NCBI RefSeq assembly: GCF_002294985.1 | Contig: NZ_NSGE01000011.1 | Location: 62,001-126,000 of the forward strand | Length of the DNA: 64,000 nucleotides | Direction of reading: 5' to 3' | Source: Mesorhizobium sp. WSM3862 | GTDB lineage: Bacteria; Pseudomonadota; Alphaproteobacteria; Rhizobiales; Rhizobiaceae | Part shown: in pieces, positions 46,359 to 54,901 of the stretch | How positions within the stretch are numbered: position 1 is the first letter of the stretch | Layout: each line of letters begins with the position of its first letter | Translations under genes and position numbers: made by a program | The notes under the pieces: model-generated | Database searches by the model: none | What the model was told of the DNA's origin: nothing | The model's input: only the letters and a program-made list of their open reading frames with translations

Positions 46359-46392
46359 CTGTCACCCGCCTGTCACAACGCTGCGCTACCCG
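46359..46392 (+). promoter_or_regulatory. PHO box and -10 of btaAB
   Basis: CTGTCA (46359-46364), five bases, CTGTCA (46370-46375): two perfect 11-bp-spaced half sites of the PhoB consensus. A weak -10-like TACCCG starts at 46387, where PhoB-activated promoters place it (the box replaces the -35). The btaA ATG is 49 nt past the box. This fits phosphate-starvation control of betaine lipid synthesis known in Sinorhizobium. Confidence 0.85.
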
Positions 46393-46424
46393 CTTGCGCC
46401 AATGCAAACGGGAATCAGCTTGCC

Positions 46425-47672
46425 ATGTCGGATGTATCGGGAGAACTCGTTTTTCGACGCGGCAAGGAGGTTGGAAAAGCCGTCTACCAGAACCGCGCCC
46501 TGTCGAAGGACGGCATTTCCGAGCGGCTTTTCGCCTTCCTGTTTTCCGGCCTCGTCTATCCCCAGATCTGGGAAGACCCGGAGGTCGACATGGACGCCAT
46601 GCAGCTTGGCGCCGGCCATCGCGTCGTCACAATCGCATCGGGCGGCTGCAACATTCTGGCTTACCTCACCCGCTCGCCGGCCCGGATCGACGCCGTCGAC
46701 CTCAACGCCGCGCACATCGCGCTGAACCGCATGAAGCTGGAGGCGGTGCGCCATCTGCCCTCGCAGGGCGATTTGTTCCGCTTCTTCGGCGCAGCCGACA
46801 CCAGCCACAACTCGGAAGCTTACGACCGCTTCATCGCGCCGCATCTCGACCCGGTCAGCCGTCACTACTGGGAGCGCAGGAACTGGCGCGGCCGCCGCCG
46901 CATCGCGGTTTTCGACCGCAACTTCTACCAGACCGGCCTGCTTGGCCTCTTCATCGCCATGGGCCATCGTGTGGCAAAACTGTTCGGTGTCGATCCGGCC
47001 GGCATCATGAAGGCCGAGAACATCGGCGAGCAGCGCCGTTTCTTTAACGAGCAGCTGGCGCCGGTCTTCGACAAGAAGCTGCTGCGCTGGGCGACATCGC
47101 GCAAGGCTTCGCTTTTCGGTCTGGGTATCCCGCCGGCACAGTACGACTCGCTGATCACGTCCGGCGACGGTTCGATGGCGAGCGTCTTGAAGGCGCGGCT
47201 GGAGAAGCTCGCCTGCGATTTCCCGCTGAAGAACAACTATTTCGCCTGGCAGGCCTTTGCCCGCCACTATCCGCAGCCCGGCGAGGCAGCTCTGCCCGCC
47301 TATCTGGAACAGCGCAACTACAGGACGATCCGCGCCAACACCGAACGCGTCGCCATCCATCATGCCAACTTGATCAAATTCCTCGCCGGCAAGGATGCGG
47401 GCTCGGTCGATCGCTTCGTCCTGCTCGATGCGCAGGACTGGATGACCAACGATCTGCTCAACGATCTGTGGACCGAGATCACCCGCACGGCCTCGGTTGG
47501 CGCGCGCGTGATCTTCCGCACCGCGGCCGAGCCCAGCCTGCTGCCGGGCCGCGTCTCCAGTTCCCTGCTCGACCAGTGGCGCTACGAAGCCGAGGCCTCG
47601 CGCGAATTCTCGGCCAGGGATCGTTCGGCGATCTATGGCGGCTTCCATCTCTATGTGAAGCGCGCCGCATGA
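46425..47672 (+). CDS. btaA: S-adenosylmethionine:diacylglycerol 3-amino-3-carboxypropyltransferase BtaA
   Basis: A 415-residue DUF3419 protein that transfers the 3-amino-3-carboxypropyl group of SAM to diacylglycerol, making diacylglyceryl-homoserine, the first step to the betaine lipid DGTS. Family signatures are LVYPQIWEDPEVDMDAM, the SAM loop VVTIASGGCNILAYL near residue 67, DAVDLNAAHIALNRMK and the C-terminal VLLDAQDWM. It acts at the inner membrane surface. The ATGA overlap with btaB and the PHO box upstream make a compact phosphate-regulated operon. Confidence 0.93.
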   Translation: MSDVSGELVFRRGKEVGKAVYQNRALSKDGISERLFAFLFSGLVYPQIWEDPEVDMDAMQLGAGHRVVTIASGGCNILAYLTRSPARIDAVDLNAAHIALNRMKLEAVRHLPSQGDLFRFFGAADTSHNSEAYDRFIAPHLDPVSRHYWERRNWRGRRRIAVFDRNFYQTGLLGLFIAMGHRVAKLFGVDPAGIMKAENIGEQRRFFNEQLAPVFDKKLLRWATSRKASLFGLGIPPAQYDSLITSGDGSMASVLKARLEKLACDFPLKNNYFAWQAFARHYPQPGEAALPAYLEQRNYRTIRANTERVAIHHANLIKFLAGKDAGSVDRFVLLDAQDWMTNDLLNDLWTEITRTASVGARVIFRTAAEPSLLPGRVSSSLLDQWRYEAEASREFSARDRSAIYGGFHLYVKRAA

Positions 47673-48334
47673 GCACGACGGAGCTGCCGGTCCGCCATGC
47701 CGAACTGATGGACGGCGTCTATCGCTGGCAGCGCCATATCTACGACATCACCCGCAAATACTACCTGCTCGGCCGCGACCGGCTGATAGCGGGGCTCGAC
47801 GTGCCGCAAGGCGGTACCGTGCTCGAGCTCGGCTGCGGTACCGGCCGCAACATCGTACTTGCCGCCCGCGGCTATCCGGACGCCCGCTTCTTCGGTTTGG
47901 ATATCTCGGCCGAGATGCTGGAGACGGCAAACGCGGCCATCGCTCGCGAAGGTCTCTCCGACAAGGTCAAACTGGCGCGCGGCGACGCCACGGATTTCGA
48001 TCCCGCGGCGCTCTTCGGCGCACGGCATTTCGACCGTGTCTTCGTATCCTATTCGTTGTCGATGATCCCCGGCTGGCAGAAGACTGTGTCGGCCGCGCTT
48101 GCCGCGCTCGCACCCGGCGGCTCGCTGCATGTCGTCGATTTCGGCCAGCAGGAAGGTCTGCCAAACTGGTTCCGGGCCTTGCTGCGCGGCTGGCTGCGGA
48201 AATTCCATGTCACGCCGCGCGCCTCGCTGCGCGACGTCCTTGACTCGGAGTCGAAACGGACCGGCGCAACCTTCCGTTTCAGAACGCTTTATCGCGGCTA
48301 TGCCTGGCTCGGCGTCATAGGAGCTCGAAAATAG
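47669..48334 (+). CDS. btaB: Betaine lipid N-methyltransferase BtaB
   Basis: A 221-residue class I SAM methyltransferase that trimethylates diacylglyceryl-homoserine to DGTS. The start at 47669 (MSTTELPVRH) overlaps the btaA stop. The MDGVYRWQRHIYDITRKYYLLGRD segment (given here as its N-terminal signature) and SAM motif I, LELGCGTGRNI, near residue 53 are BtaB-like. DGTS replaces phospholipids under phosphate limitation. It is convergent with the serine hydrolase gene, stops 7 nt apart. Confidence 0.92.
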   Translation: MSTTELPVRHAELMDGVYRWQRHIYDITRKYYLLGRDRLIAGLDVPQGGTVLELGCGTGRNIVLAARGYPDARFFGLDISAEMLETANAAIAREGLSDKVKLARGDATDFDPAALFGARHFDRVFVSYSLSMIPGWQKTVSAALAALAPGGSLHVVDFGQQEGLPNWFRALLRGWLRKFHVTPRASLRDVLDSESKRTGATFRFRTLYRGYAWLGVIGARK

Positions 48335-48341
48335 AGAAGCC

Positions 48342-49727
48342 CTACTGATGCAGGGCCTTGACCAGCGCGGCCACCATCGTCTGCGGCCGATAGCCCAGCT
48401 TGGCAGGTGTCAGCCCGAGCCGTACCACCACCAATTGCTCCGACGGAATGATGGCCACTGTCTGGCCGTCATGGCCTTCCATCCAGTAGGTGTCCTTGGG
48501 CAGGCCGGCGGCAGCGCCCGCACCCGGACTCTCCTCATCGCCCGGGCCCTCGATCCACACCTGGCCGTTCCCGTAAACCTTCGAGGCCGGCGCCGGCTGC
48601 CGCATCCAGTCGACGAAGCCGGTGGGCAGGATCTGGGCGCCGTTCCAGACACCGCCCTGCAGAAGGAACTGGCCGAAGCGGGCCCAGTCGTGCGCCGTGG
48701 CATAGAGATAGGACGAGCCGACGAAAGTGCCCCGCTCGTCGGTTTCGAGCACCGCGCTGCGCATGCCGAGCGGCTCGAACAGCGCCGTGCGTGGCCAGCT
48801 CAGCGCCTTCGCCTTGTCGCCGATTGCCTCCTGCCACAGCCGAGACAGCATGACAGCCGTGCCGCTCGAATAGGAAAATGCCTTGCCCACCTCGCCGCCG
48901 AGCGGCTTGGCCTCGGCAAAGCCCGCCATGTCCGGCTCGAGATAGAGCATGCGCGTCACGTCGGCGACGTCGCCATAATCCTCGTTGAACTCCAGCCCGC
49001 TCGACATCGCCATCATGTCGGCAAGGCTGATCGCCGCCCGACCGTCGGCCTTCCACGGCGAGAACAGGCCCTTCTTGTCGAGAGCCATCTTGCCGTCCTT
49101 GACCAGCGTGCCGACGATCGCGGCGTTCACCGTCTTGGTCATCGACCAGCCGAGCAGCGGCGTCTTGGCCGAAAAACCCTCGCCATAGCGCTCCGCGACG
49201 ATGCGGCCGTTCTTCACCACCGCGACCGCGCGCATGCCAGTCCCGACCATCGCGGCATCGTCGACGATCTTCGTGACGGCGGGGTTTTGCAGGGCGTCCA
49301 CCCTTTCGCCCTCCGGCCAGAGCGCATCCTGCAAGGCCACCGCCAAAGGCTCGATATGGACGGAGGTCTGCCGCGCCCTGCCGGTGTCGCCATCCGGAAC
49401 CGACGCGCAGCCGACCCCGTCGCGCTCTACGGCGACGCTCTTGCCAAGCATCCAAAGCAGGCCCGCCGAAACGAGGCCCCTTTCCTTGTCGACGGATACC
49501 TTCATCAGCTTGAGCAGCGGATGGCCCGGCGCCTGCACGTCGACGGCCAGCACTTCATTCGAGTCGCGGCCGGCGATGAACACGTTGGAGCAGACGATCT
49601 TGGCCGCATAGCCCGAGCCGACACGGATCAGTTCGGGCGGCGCAAGATAGAGCCAGGCGAAGAGCGCGACCACCGCCAGCACAATGAGGCCGAGCAGCCA
49701 TTTGATGAACTTCACAACAGCCCGCAT
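48342..49727 (-). CDS. Beta-lactamase-related serine hydrolase
   Basis: A 461-residue class C-like serine hydrolase of the beta-lactamase/D-alanyl-D-alanine carboxypeptidase superfamily. The start at 49727 (MRAVVKFIKW) gives an N-terminal membrane anchor (LLGLIVLAVVALFAWLYL). The catalytic SxxK is in GWSMTKTVNAA near residue 196, the Tyr is likely in FSYSSGTAVM, and a C-terminal HDGQTVAI replaces KTG. Such proteins include esterases and peptidases; substrate unknown. The long reading frame to 49796 adds residues with no ribosome site. Confidence 0.82.
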   Translation of the reverse strand: MRAVVKFIKWLLGLIVLAVVALFAWLYLAPPELIRVGSGYAAKIVCSNVFIAGRDSNEVLAVDVQAPGHPLLKLMKVSVDKERGLVSAGLLWMLGKSVAVERDGVGCASVPDGDTGRARQTSVHIEPLAVALQDALWPEGERVDALQNPAVTKIVDDAAMVGTGMRAVAVVKNGRIVAERYGEGFSAKTPLLGWSMTKTVNAAIVGTLVKDGKMALDKKGLFSPWKADGRAAISLADMMAMSSGLEFNEDYGDVADVTRMLYLEPDMAGFAEAKPLGGEVGKAFSYSSGTAVMLSRLWQEAIGDKAKALSWPRTALFEPLGMRSAVLETDERGTFVGSSYLYATAHDWARFGQFLLQGGVWNGAQILPTGFVDWMRQPAPASKVYGNGQVWIEGPGDEESPGAGAAAGLPKDTYWMEGHDGQTVAIIPSEQLVVVRLGLTPAKLGYRPQTMVAALVKALHQ

Positions 49728-49956
49728 CTTTCCGCCCTTGGATTTTCCGGTTCGCTTTATGTCATCGATTTGCCGCCATTGCTTCTCCAAAATCATAGTC
49801 GATGTCGAGCGCCGTCAATGGATTATCAACCATGTTCGGCGATGAACGGAGAGACTGGGCGGTCCTGTGGGGCGATCGTCCGGAGGGGCGCGCGGAAGCG
49901 ACCACCATCAGTGAAGGACCCATCAGCGGCCGGCTGATCCCGGCTCGGGGGATACT

Positions 49957-50748
49957 ATGCGCCGTCTTGCGGCCATCCTGATGCTTACGCTGTTGAGCGC
50001 CTGCTCGACCGTGGACGATCTATCGCCGCTGGCGCCGTCATCGCAGACGATCGCCCTGCGCGCGCCCCGTTTCGAAGATTCCAAGCCGCATGAATGGGAC
50101 AGCGGCGCGCCGTGGAATTATGCGGTCCACGGCACCGACGTCTCAAAATACCAGACCTCTGTCGACTGGCCGACGGCCAAGGCCAGCGGCATCTCCTTCG
50201 CCTTCATCAAGGCGACCGAGGGCGGCGATCGCTTCGACGATTATTTCAACGAGCACTGGGCACGCACCAAGGCCGTCGGAATCCCGCGCGCGGCCTATCA
50301 TTTCTTCTATTTCTGCACCCCGGCCGCCACCCAGGCGCGCTGGTTCATCGCCAATGTTCCGAAAGATCCGTCGGCGATGCCGCCGGTGCTCGACATGGAA
50401 TGGAACCCGAAGTCGCCGACCTGCCGACTGCGCCCTGATCCCGCGACGGTGCGCAGCGAGATGACCACCTTTCTCGAGATCGTCGAGCGCCATTATGGCA
50501 AGAAGCCGATCATCTATACGTCGCTCGACTTCTTCGATGACAATAACCTGGCGACGTTCCGCAGCTATCCTTACTGGCTGCGCTCGGTCGCCGGCCATCC
50601 GCGCCAGAAGTATGGCAGCCATCCTTTCACCTTTTGGCAGTACACCGGAACCGGCATCGTGCCCGGCATGACCGGCAAGTCCGACATCAATGTTTTCAAC
50701 GGCTCGGAAGCCGCCTGGAACAAGTGGCTGCGGCAGAACACCCGTTGA
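49957..50748 (+). CDS. GH25 family lysozyme, lipoprotein
   Basis: A 263-residue glycoside hydrolase family 25 muramidase. A lipoprotein signal (MRRLAAILMLTLLSAC, lipid Cys16) is followed by a short linker and the GH25 barrel. Catalytic-site segments are HGTDVSKYQ, FAFIKATEGGDRFDD, VLDMEWNP (Asp/Glu pair) and FTFWQYTGTG. It cuts MurNAc-GlcNAc bonds in the periplasm. It is a single gene 171 nt before the MltB-like gene. Confidence 0.9.
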   Translation: MRRLAAILMLTLLSACSTVDDLSPLAPSSQTIALRAPRFEDSKPHEWDSGAPWNYAVHGTDVSKYQTSVDWPTAKASGISFAFIKATEGGDRFDDYFNEHWARTKAVGIPRAAYHFFYFCTPAATQARWFIANVPKDPSAMPPVLDMEWNPKSPTCRLRPDPATVRSEMTTFLEIVERHYGKKPIIYTSLDFFDDNNLATFRSYPYWLRSVAGHPRQKYGSHPFTFWQYTGTGIVPGMTGKSDINVFNGSEAAWNKWLRQNTR

Positions 50749-50919
50749 CATCGGCCCCCTTGCCTGTTTTCGACATGGCGGGCGGTGATAGTTGCAACCG
50801 CTGGCGATGCGGAGCGGCGCACCCCACCGGGGTGCCGCACGGCGCTCCTGAATTTTGAAATCTACGCATGATGCGTCCGCACCCGGCCGTGATCATGCCC
50901 CGGTCTCGTAAGGGAAGCG

Positions 50920-52098
50920 ATGCGATTGCGCGTTGAAATCCTGGCGGCGCTGCTGGTCGGCGCTTTCGCTTGGCCTGCGGCGGCGCAGGAATGCGGCGGC
51001 GATTTCGAAGCGTGGAAACAGGGCGTGGCCGCGGAAGCCAAGGCAGCCGGCGTCGGCGCCGTTGGCCTGAAGGCGCTGGAAAATGCCGCGATCGACGAGA
51101 AGGTGCTGGCGCGCGACCGCGCTCAAGGGGTGTTCGCCCAGACCTTCACCCAATTCTCGAACCGCATGATCTCGGCCTATCGCCTGAAGCAGGGCGCGGC
51201 CAACCTCAAGAAATATGCCGACGTTTTCGCGCGCGCCGACAAGGAATTCGGCGTGCAGCCGGCCGTCATCACAGCGTTCTGGGGACTGGAGACGGATTTC
51301 GGCGCCGTGCAGGGCGATTTCCACACGCTGGACGCGCTGGTCACCCTCGCGCATGACTGCCGCCGCCCTCAGTTGTTCCGGCCGCAATTGGTGCCGTTGC
51401 TGACCTTGATCGACCGCGGCGTGCTGCCGGCCGACGTCAAGGGCGCCTGGGCCGGCGAGATCGGCCAGACGCAAATTCTACCGACCGACTATCTCGCCCG
51501 CGGCGTCGACGGGGACGGCGACGGCAAGGTCGATCTCCGGAACAGCGTGGCGGACGTGATCATGACCACGGCCGACAAAATCCTGTCGCGCGGCTGGAAG
51601 CGCGACCAGCCCTGGGTCGAGGAGGTGCGCGTTCCCGACGACATGCCCTGGGACCAGACCGGCCGCACCAACAAGCTGCCGCTGTCGCAATGGGCCCAAT
51701 GGGGCGTGACCAATCCGGACGGCACGCCGCTCGTCGACAACGGCCTGAAGGCCGGGCTCGCCTTGCCCATGGGTCGCAAGGGTCCAGCCTTCCTGACCTA
51801 CGATAATTTCGACGTTTATCTGGAATGGAACCAGTCCTTCACTTACGCGCTCACCGCTGCGGTGCTGGCGACCCGTCTGGCCGGGGCGCCGCAATTCGAC
51901 CCGCGCACGCCCGAGCCCGGCCTCAACGGTGACCAGATGAAGGCCCTGCAGACCAAGCTTGAGGCCAAGGGCTACGATGTCGGCACGGTCGACGGCATTC
52001 TTGGCACCAACACCCGCGAAGCGATCCGCAAGGAGCAGATGCGCCTGGGCATGGCCGTGGACGGTTGGCCGACGCCGGAGTTGCTGGCGAAATTGTAG
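50920..52098 (+). CDS. Membrane-bound lytic murein transglycosylase B-like
   Basis: A 392-residue exported MltB/SLT_2-type transglycosylase. The signal peptide (MRLRVEILAALLVGAFAWPAAA) ends near residue 22. The catalytic Glu is in FWGLETDFG near residue 128, followed by GEIGQTQILPTDYL and an RSWxR-like GWKRDQPWVEEV segment. A C-terminal peptidoglycan-binding domain has LQTKLEAKGYDVGTVDG. The start follows AGGGAAG. No lipobox is seen, so it is probably soluble periplasmic. Confidence 0.92.
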   Translation: MRLRVEILAALLVGAFAWPAAAQECGGDFEAWKQGVAAEAKAAGVGAVGLKALENAAIDEKVLARDRAQGVFAQTFTQFSNRMISAYRLKQGAANLKKYADVFARADKEFGVQPAVITAFWGLETDFGAVQGDFHTLDALVTLAHDCRRPQLFRPQLVPLLTLIDRGVLPADVKGAWAGEIGQTQILPTDYLARGVDGDGDGKVDLRNSVADVIMTTADKILSRGWKRDQPWVEEVRVPDDMPWDQTGRTNKLPLSQWAQWGVTNPDGTPLVDNGLKAGLALPMGRKGPAFLTYDNFDVYLEWNQSFTYALTAAVLATRLAGAPQFDPRTPEPGLNGDQMKALQTKLEAKGYDVGTVDGILGTNTREAIRKEQMRLGMAVDGWPTPELLAKL

Positions 52099-52106
52099 CG
52101 CCCTGT

Positions 52107-52129
52107 CCTTCTCCCACAAGGGGAGAAGG
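52107..52129. repeat. Short palindromic intergenic repeat
   Basis: CCTTCTCCC (52107-52115), loop ACAAG, GGGAGAAGG (52121-52129) lies between two convergent stops. The motif matches a very common intergenic palindrome that I recall from Mesorhizobium and related genomes. No T-run follows on either strand, so it is more a dispersed repeat than a classical terminator. Confidence 0.55.
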
Positions 52130-52135
52130 GGGAGC

Positions 52136-53356
52136 TCAATCCGCCATCGTTTCCAAGCTCGCGAAACCTTGCGGCGCGTCGCCCTCGTCGAACGGCGTCG
52201 TCACCTCCACGAACGTGTCGGGATAGAACCCGTTGAATCGCGTCCTCAGCGACAGCGAGTAGGCGCCGATATGGCCGATCTCGATCCAGTCGCCGGTGTC
52301 GACCGTTTCCGGCAGCCAGAACGGCCTCGACAATATGTCGACGGAATCGCACGTTGCGCCGCAGACCTTGAACGGCACGACCGTCTTGTCGCTGCCATTG
52401 CGCGTGCGGATCGCCGGATCGGGAATGAAGCGCGCCGGCAGCGTGATCTTGCCGGTCCATGAATCCGAGAGCGACGCCCAGATGCCGTCATTGATGTAGA
52501 GCCTTTTGCCCTTGCGCAAGAGCACGCGCACGATCAGCGACAGGCAGCGCGCCACGATCACGCGGCCGGGTTCGGCGACCAGCGGCATCTCGTCGAACTG
52601 GTATTCCTTGAGGTCGCCGGCCAGCCGCGACATGAGCTGGCCGAGCGACGGCATCTCGATGTGCTTGCGGTTGGGATCGTGGCCGTACTCGGCCGGAAAG
52701 CCGCCGCCCACGTCAAGCCCGGCAATGTCGAAGGTCAGCCGGTTGCGCACCCAGTCGGCAGAGGCCAGCGCGCGCTCGTAGGTGTCGGGGTCCTCGATCT
52801 GGCTGCCGACATGGAAGCAAAGCCCGACCTTGTAGCCGGTACGGTTGAGCCGCTCGGCAAGCTCCACCGCATTGGCGGGACCGGCGCCGAATTTCTTCGA
52901 CAGCTCATAGGCCGCGTGGCCCTTGGTCTGGATGCGCACGAAGACGGTGAGAGCGCCGGGATCGATGTCGAGCGCACGCACCACGCGCGTCAGCTTGGTG
53001 ATCTCGTCCTCATGATCGAGCGAAATCACGCGGATGCCGTATTTCTCCAGCGCCAGCTTGATGTCCGATTGCGCCTTGATCGGATGCATGTAGAGCATTT
53101 CGGACTCGGGCGAGACGGCCCGCACGGCGGCGAACTCGCCGGGCGAGGCGACGTCGAAGGCGCTCACGCCAGCCTCGACCAGCGTCTTCAGCACGATCTG
53201 CTCGCCATTGGTCTTGACCGCATAGGCGGTCTTGCCCGGGAACATGCCCATGAACTGCAAAGCATCGGCCTTAAGCACCTGCGGGCGGAAGCAATAGACC
53301 GGATCGTCCGGACGAAGCGCCAGTGCCGCCTCGCGGGCATTTTCGAATCGCTGCAT
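52136..53356 (-). CDS. Ornithine/lysine decarboxylase family (fold III PLP) enzyme
   Basis: A 406-residue fold-type III PLP decarboxylase of the ornithine decarboxylase / diaminopimelate decarboxylase superfamily. The start at 53356 (MQRFENA) has AGGA upstream. The PLP lysine is in AYAVKTN near residue 51, CFHVGSQ and GGGFPAEYG bind cofactor, and CGATCDSVD supplies the active-site Cys and Asp. Length and the CDSVD motif fit ornithine (or lysine) decarboxylase, making putrescine (or cadaverine) in the cytosol, rather than diaminopimelate decarboxylase. Confidence 0.88.
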   Translation of the reverse strand: MQRFENAREAALALRPDDPVYCFRPQVLKADALQFMGMFPGKTAYAVKTNGEQIVLKTLVEAGVSAFDVASPGEFAAVRAVSPESEMLYMHPIKAQSDIKLALEKYGIRVISLDHEDEITKLTRVVRALDIDPGALTVFVRIQTKGHAAYELSKKFGAGPANAVELAERLNRTGYKVGLCFHVGSQIEDPDTYERALASADWVRNRLTFDIAGLDVGGGFPAEYGHDPNRKHIEMPSLGQLMSRLAGDLKEYQFDEMPLVAEPGRVIVARCLSLIVRVLLRKGKRLYINDGIWASLSDSWTGKITLPARFIPDPAIRTRNGSDKTVVPFKVCGATCDSVDILSRPFWLPETVDTGDWIEIGHIGAYSLSLRTRFNGFYPDTFVEVTTPFDEGDAPQGFASLETMAD

Positions 53357-53567
53357 GGACGAATCCTTGATCTCGGCGCGCACAATTAATCCTAGCTAGA
53401 CGCCAAAGAAAACAGTTCTGTGTCTCGCCTTCGCCTGCGAGCGTCCGCACCCTTTGCGCCACGCTAAACCACTGGTCAGGTTTCGGGTGGCCCTTGCCAC
53501 CGAACCGTATATCGATTGGAGCTGGTTCGGGGATTGAGGGAGCGATCGGCATGGGAGGGGTGACGAC

Positions 53568-54488
53568 ATGACGATGGCGGCTGGCGCCGCGCCGACACGC
53601 GGACCGATGACGCTCAGGGATTGGGCGCAGCTCCTGCTGCTCGGCGCGATCTGGGGCGGCTCCTTCTTCTTTGCCCGCATTGCCGTGGCGGAGATCCATC
53701 CTTTGGCGCTGGTGCTGTTTCGCGTCGCCATCGCGACGGCCGCGCTTCAGCTCTATCTGGCGATCCGCGGCCCGTCCTTCCGTCTCGCCTTTCCCCACGC
53801 CGGCCTGTTCTTCCTGCTGGCGTTGGCCAACAATGTCATTCCGTTTTCGCTGATCTTCGCCGGCCAGACCGAGCTCGGCGCCGGTATTGCCTCTGTGCTC
53901 AATGCCACGACGCCATTTTGGACGCTGCTCCTCGCCAATGCGCTCACCGCTGACGAAAAACTGTCCTGGAACAAGCTGGCCGGTATCTCGCTCGGCGTTG
54001 CAGGAACAGCTGTGATGATCGGTCCTGGTTTGGCTGTCGGTCTCGGCGAGCCGGTCTGGGCCAAGCTCGCGCTGATCGGCGCCTCGGTGTCATACGCGAT
54101 TGCCCTGATGATCGCGCGCCGCTTCAAGGGGGTGCCTGCGCCGGTCATCGCCACCGGGCAACTGACCGCATCGACCATCATCATGATCCCCGTCGTGCTG
54201 ATTGCCTACGGCCCGGCCGGGCTGTTTTCGGTCTCGCCGCCGGTCTGGGCCGCGGTGCTCGGGCTGGCCCTGCTCTCCACAGCCTTTGCCTACATCCTCT
54301 ATTTCAACCTCGTTGCCTCGGCCGGCGCCACCAACGCCTCGCTGGTCACTTTGATCGTACCGGTGAGTGCCGTGCTGCTCGGATTCCTGTTTCTGGGCGA
54401 GCGGCTGCAGCTCTTCGAAATGGGCGGCATGGCGCTGATCGGAGTCGGTCTGATCACCATTGACGGGCGCCTGTTCGGCCGATGGTAG
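53568..54488 (+). CDS. EamA/DMT family transporter
   Basis: A 306-residue drug/metabolite transporter with two EamA repeats, about ten helices. LLLGAIWGGSFFFARIA starts the first repeat and LALIGASVSYAIALMIARR the second. The final helix GGMALIGVGLITID is typical. GGGAGGGG lies about eight bases before the ATG. Substrate unknown. It is divergent from the decarboxylase gene across 211 nt. Confidence 0.88.
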   Translation: MTMAAGAAPTRGPMTLRDWAQLLLLGAIWGGSFFFARIAVAEIHPLALVLFRVAIATAALQLYLAIRGPSFRLAFPHAGLFFLLALANNVIPFSLIFAGQTELGAGIASVLNATTPFWTLLLANALTADEKLSWNKLAGISLGVAGTAVMIGPGLAVGLGEPVWAKLALIGASVSYAIALMIARRFKGVPAPVIATGQLTASTIIMIPVVLIAYGPAGLFSVSPPVWAAVLGLALLSTAFAYILYFNLVASAGATNASLVTLIVPVSAVLLGFLFLGERLQLFEMGGMALIGVGLITIDGRLFGRW

Positions 54489-54623
54489 CGGTGCCATGCC
54501 ACGGCTTCGCCATAATTTATTCACAAACCCTTGGATCGATTTTTGCCGAAGAGTTTCAATGGCTAACGGCAAATTCGAGGTCGCAAATTCCACAATCGCG
54601 TCGCAATGCAGCACATTTTCCGC

Positions 54624-54651
54624 TTGCCTGTGACCCAAATGACTCTAGATT
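54624..54651 (+). promoter_or_regulatory. Putative promoter of the 28-codon gene
   Basis: TTGCCT (54624-54629), 16-nt spacer, TAGATT (54646-54651). It lies 31 nt before the ATG of the small membrane peptide gene and predicts a leader of about 25 nt. No other well-spaced pair is seen in this interval. Confidence 0.5.
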
Positions 54652-54682
54652 CCGGCCATAGCTCTTAAGAGGAGGCTATGGC

Positions 54683-54769
54683 ATGGGACTGACGAGGCCA
54701 ATCAACGCATTGATGATTTGTGCTGCGTTTGCATTCATCGGCGCCCTTATCATGGGCGTTCTTCCCTGA
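54683..54769 (+). CDS. 28-residue single-helix membrane peptide
   Basis: A very short gene with full expression signals. GGAGG (54671-54675) sits seven bases before ATG; the reading frame of 28 codons ends in TGA. The product starts MGLTRPINALM, continues as one hydrophobic helix (ICAAFAFIGALIMGV) and ends LP; net charge is near +1 at the N-terminal side, predicting an Nin-Cout membrane peptide. A promoter-like pair lies before it and a strong terminator after it. An ATG at 54678 stops after four codons. Function is unknown; small membrane peptides often tune transporters or sensors. Confidence 0.7.
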   Translation: MGLTRPINALMICAAFAFIGALIMGVLP

Positions 54770-54818
54770 CCCGCCGAAGCCGGGAAGACCAGCACCGAGG
54801 ATGAGTCCAACCGATTCG

Positions 54819-54845
54819 AAAAGGCCGGGTTCCGCCCGGCCTTTT
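54819..54845. terminator. Bidirectional terminator
   Basis: AAAAGGCCGGG (54819-54829), loop TTCCG, CCCGGCCTTTT (54835-54845): an 11-bp perfect stem with A-tract and T-tract arms, so it can end transcripts from the 28-codon gene on the plus strand and from metF on the minus strand. Confidence 0.85.
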
Positions 54846-54901
54846 CCGTTTCAATCATTGTTTGGGATGCATGTCGTTTCGCAAAACCGCTGCACACTTC
54901 A

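Noticed and set aside
49818..49937. 39-codon plus-strand frame upstream of the GH25 gene
   Set aside because: No ribosome site, Arg-rich composition typical of random GC-rich sequence, no helix or signal.
49940..52098. GH25 lysozyme and MltB-like genes as a phage lysis module
   Set aside because: No holin, spanin or other phage genes nearby; both have bacterial export signals and sit among housekeeping genes.
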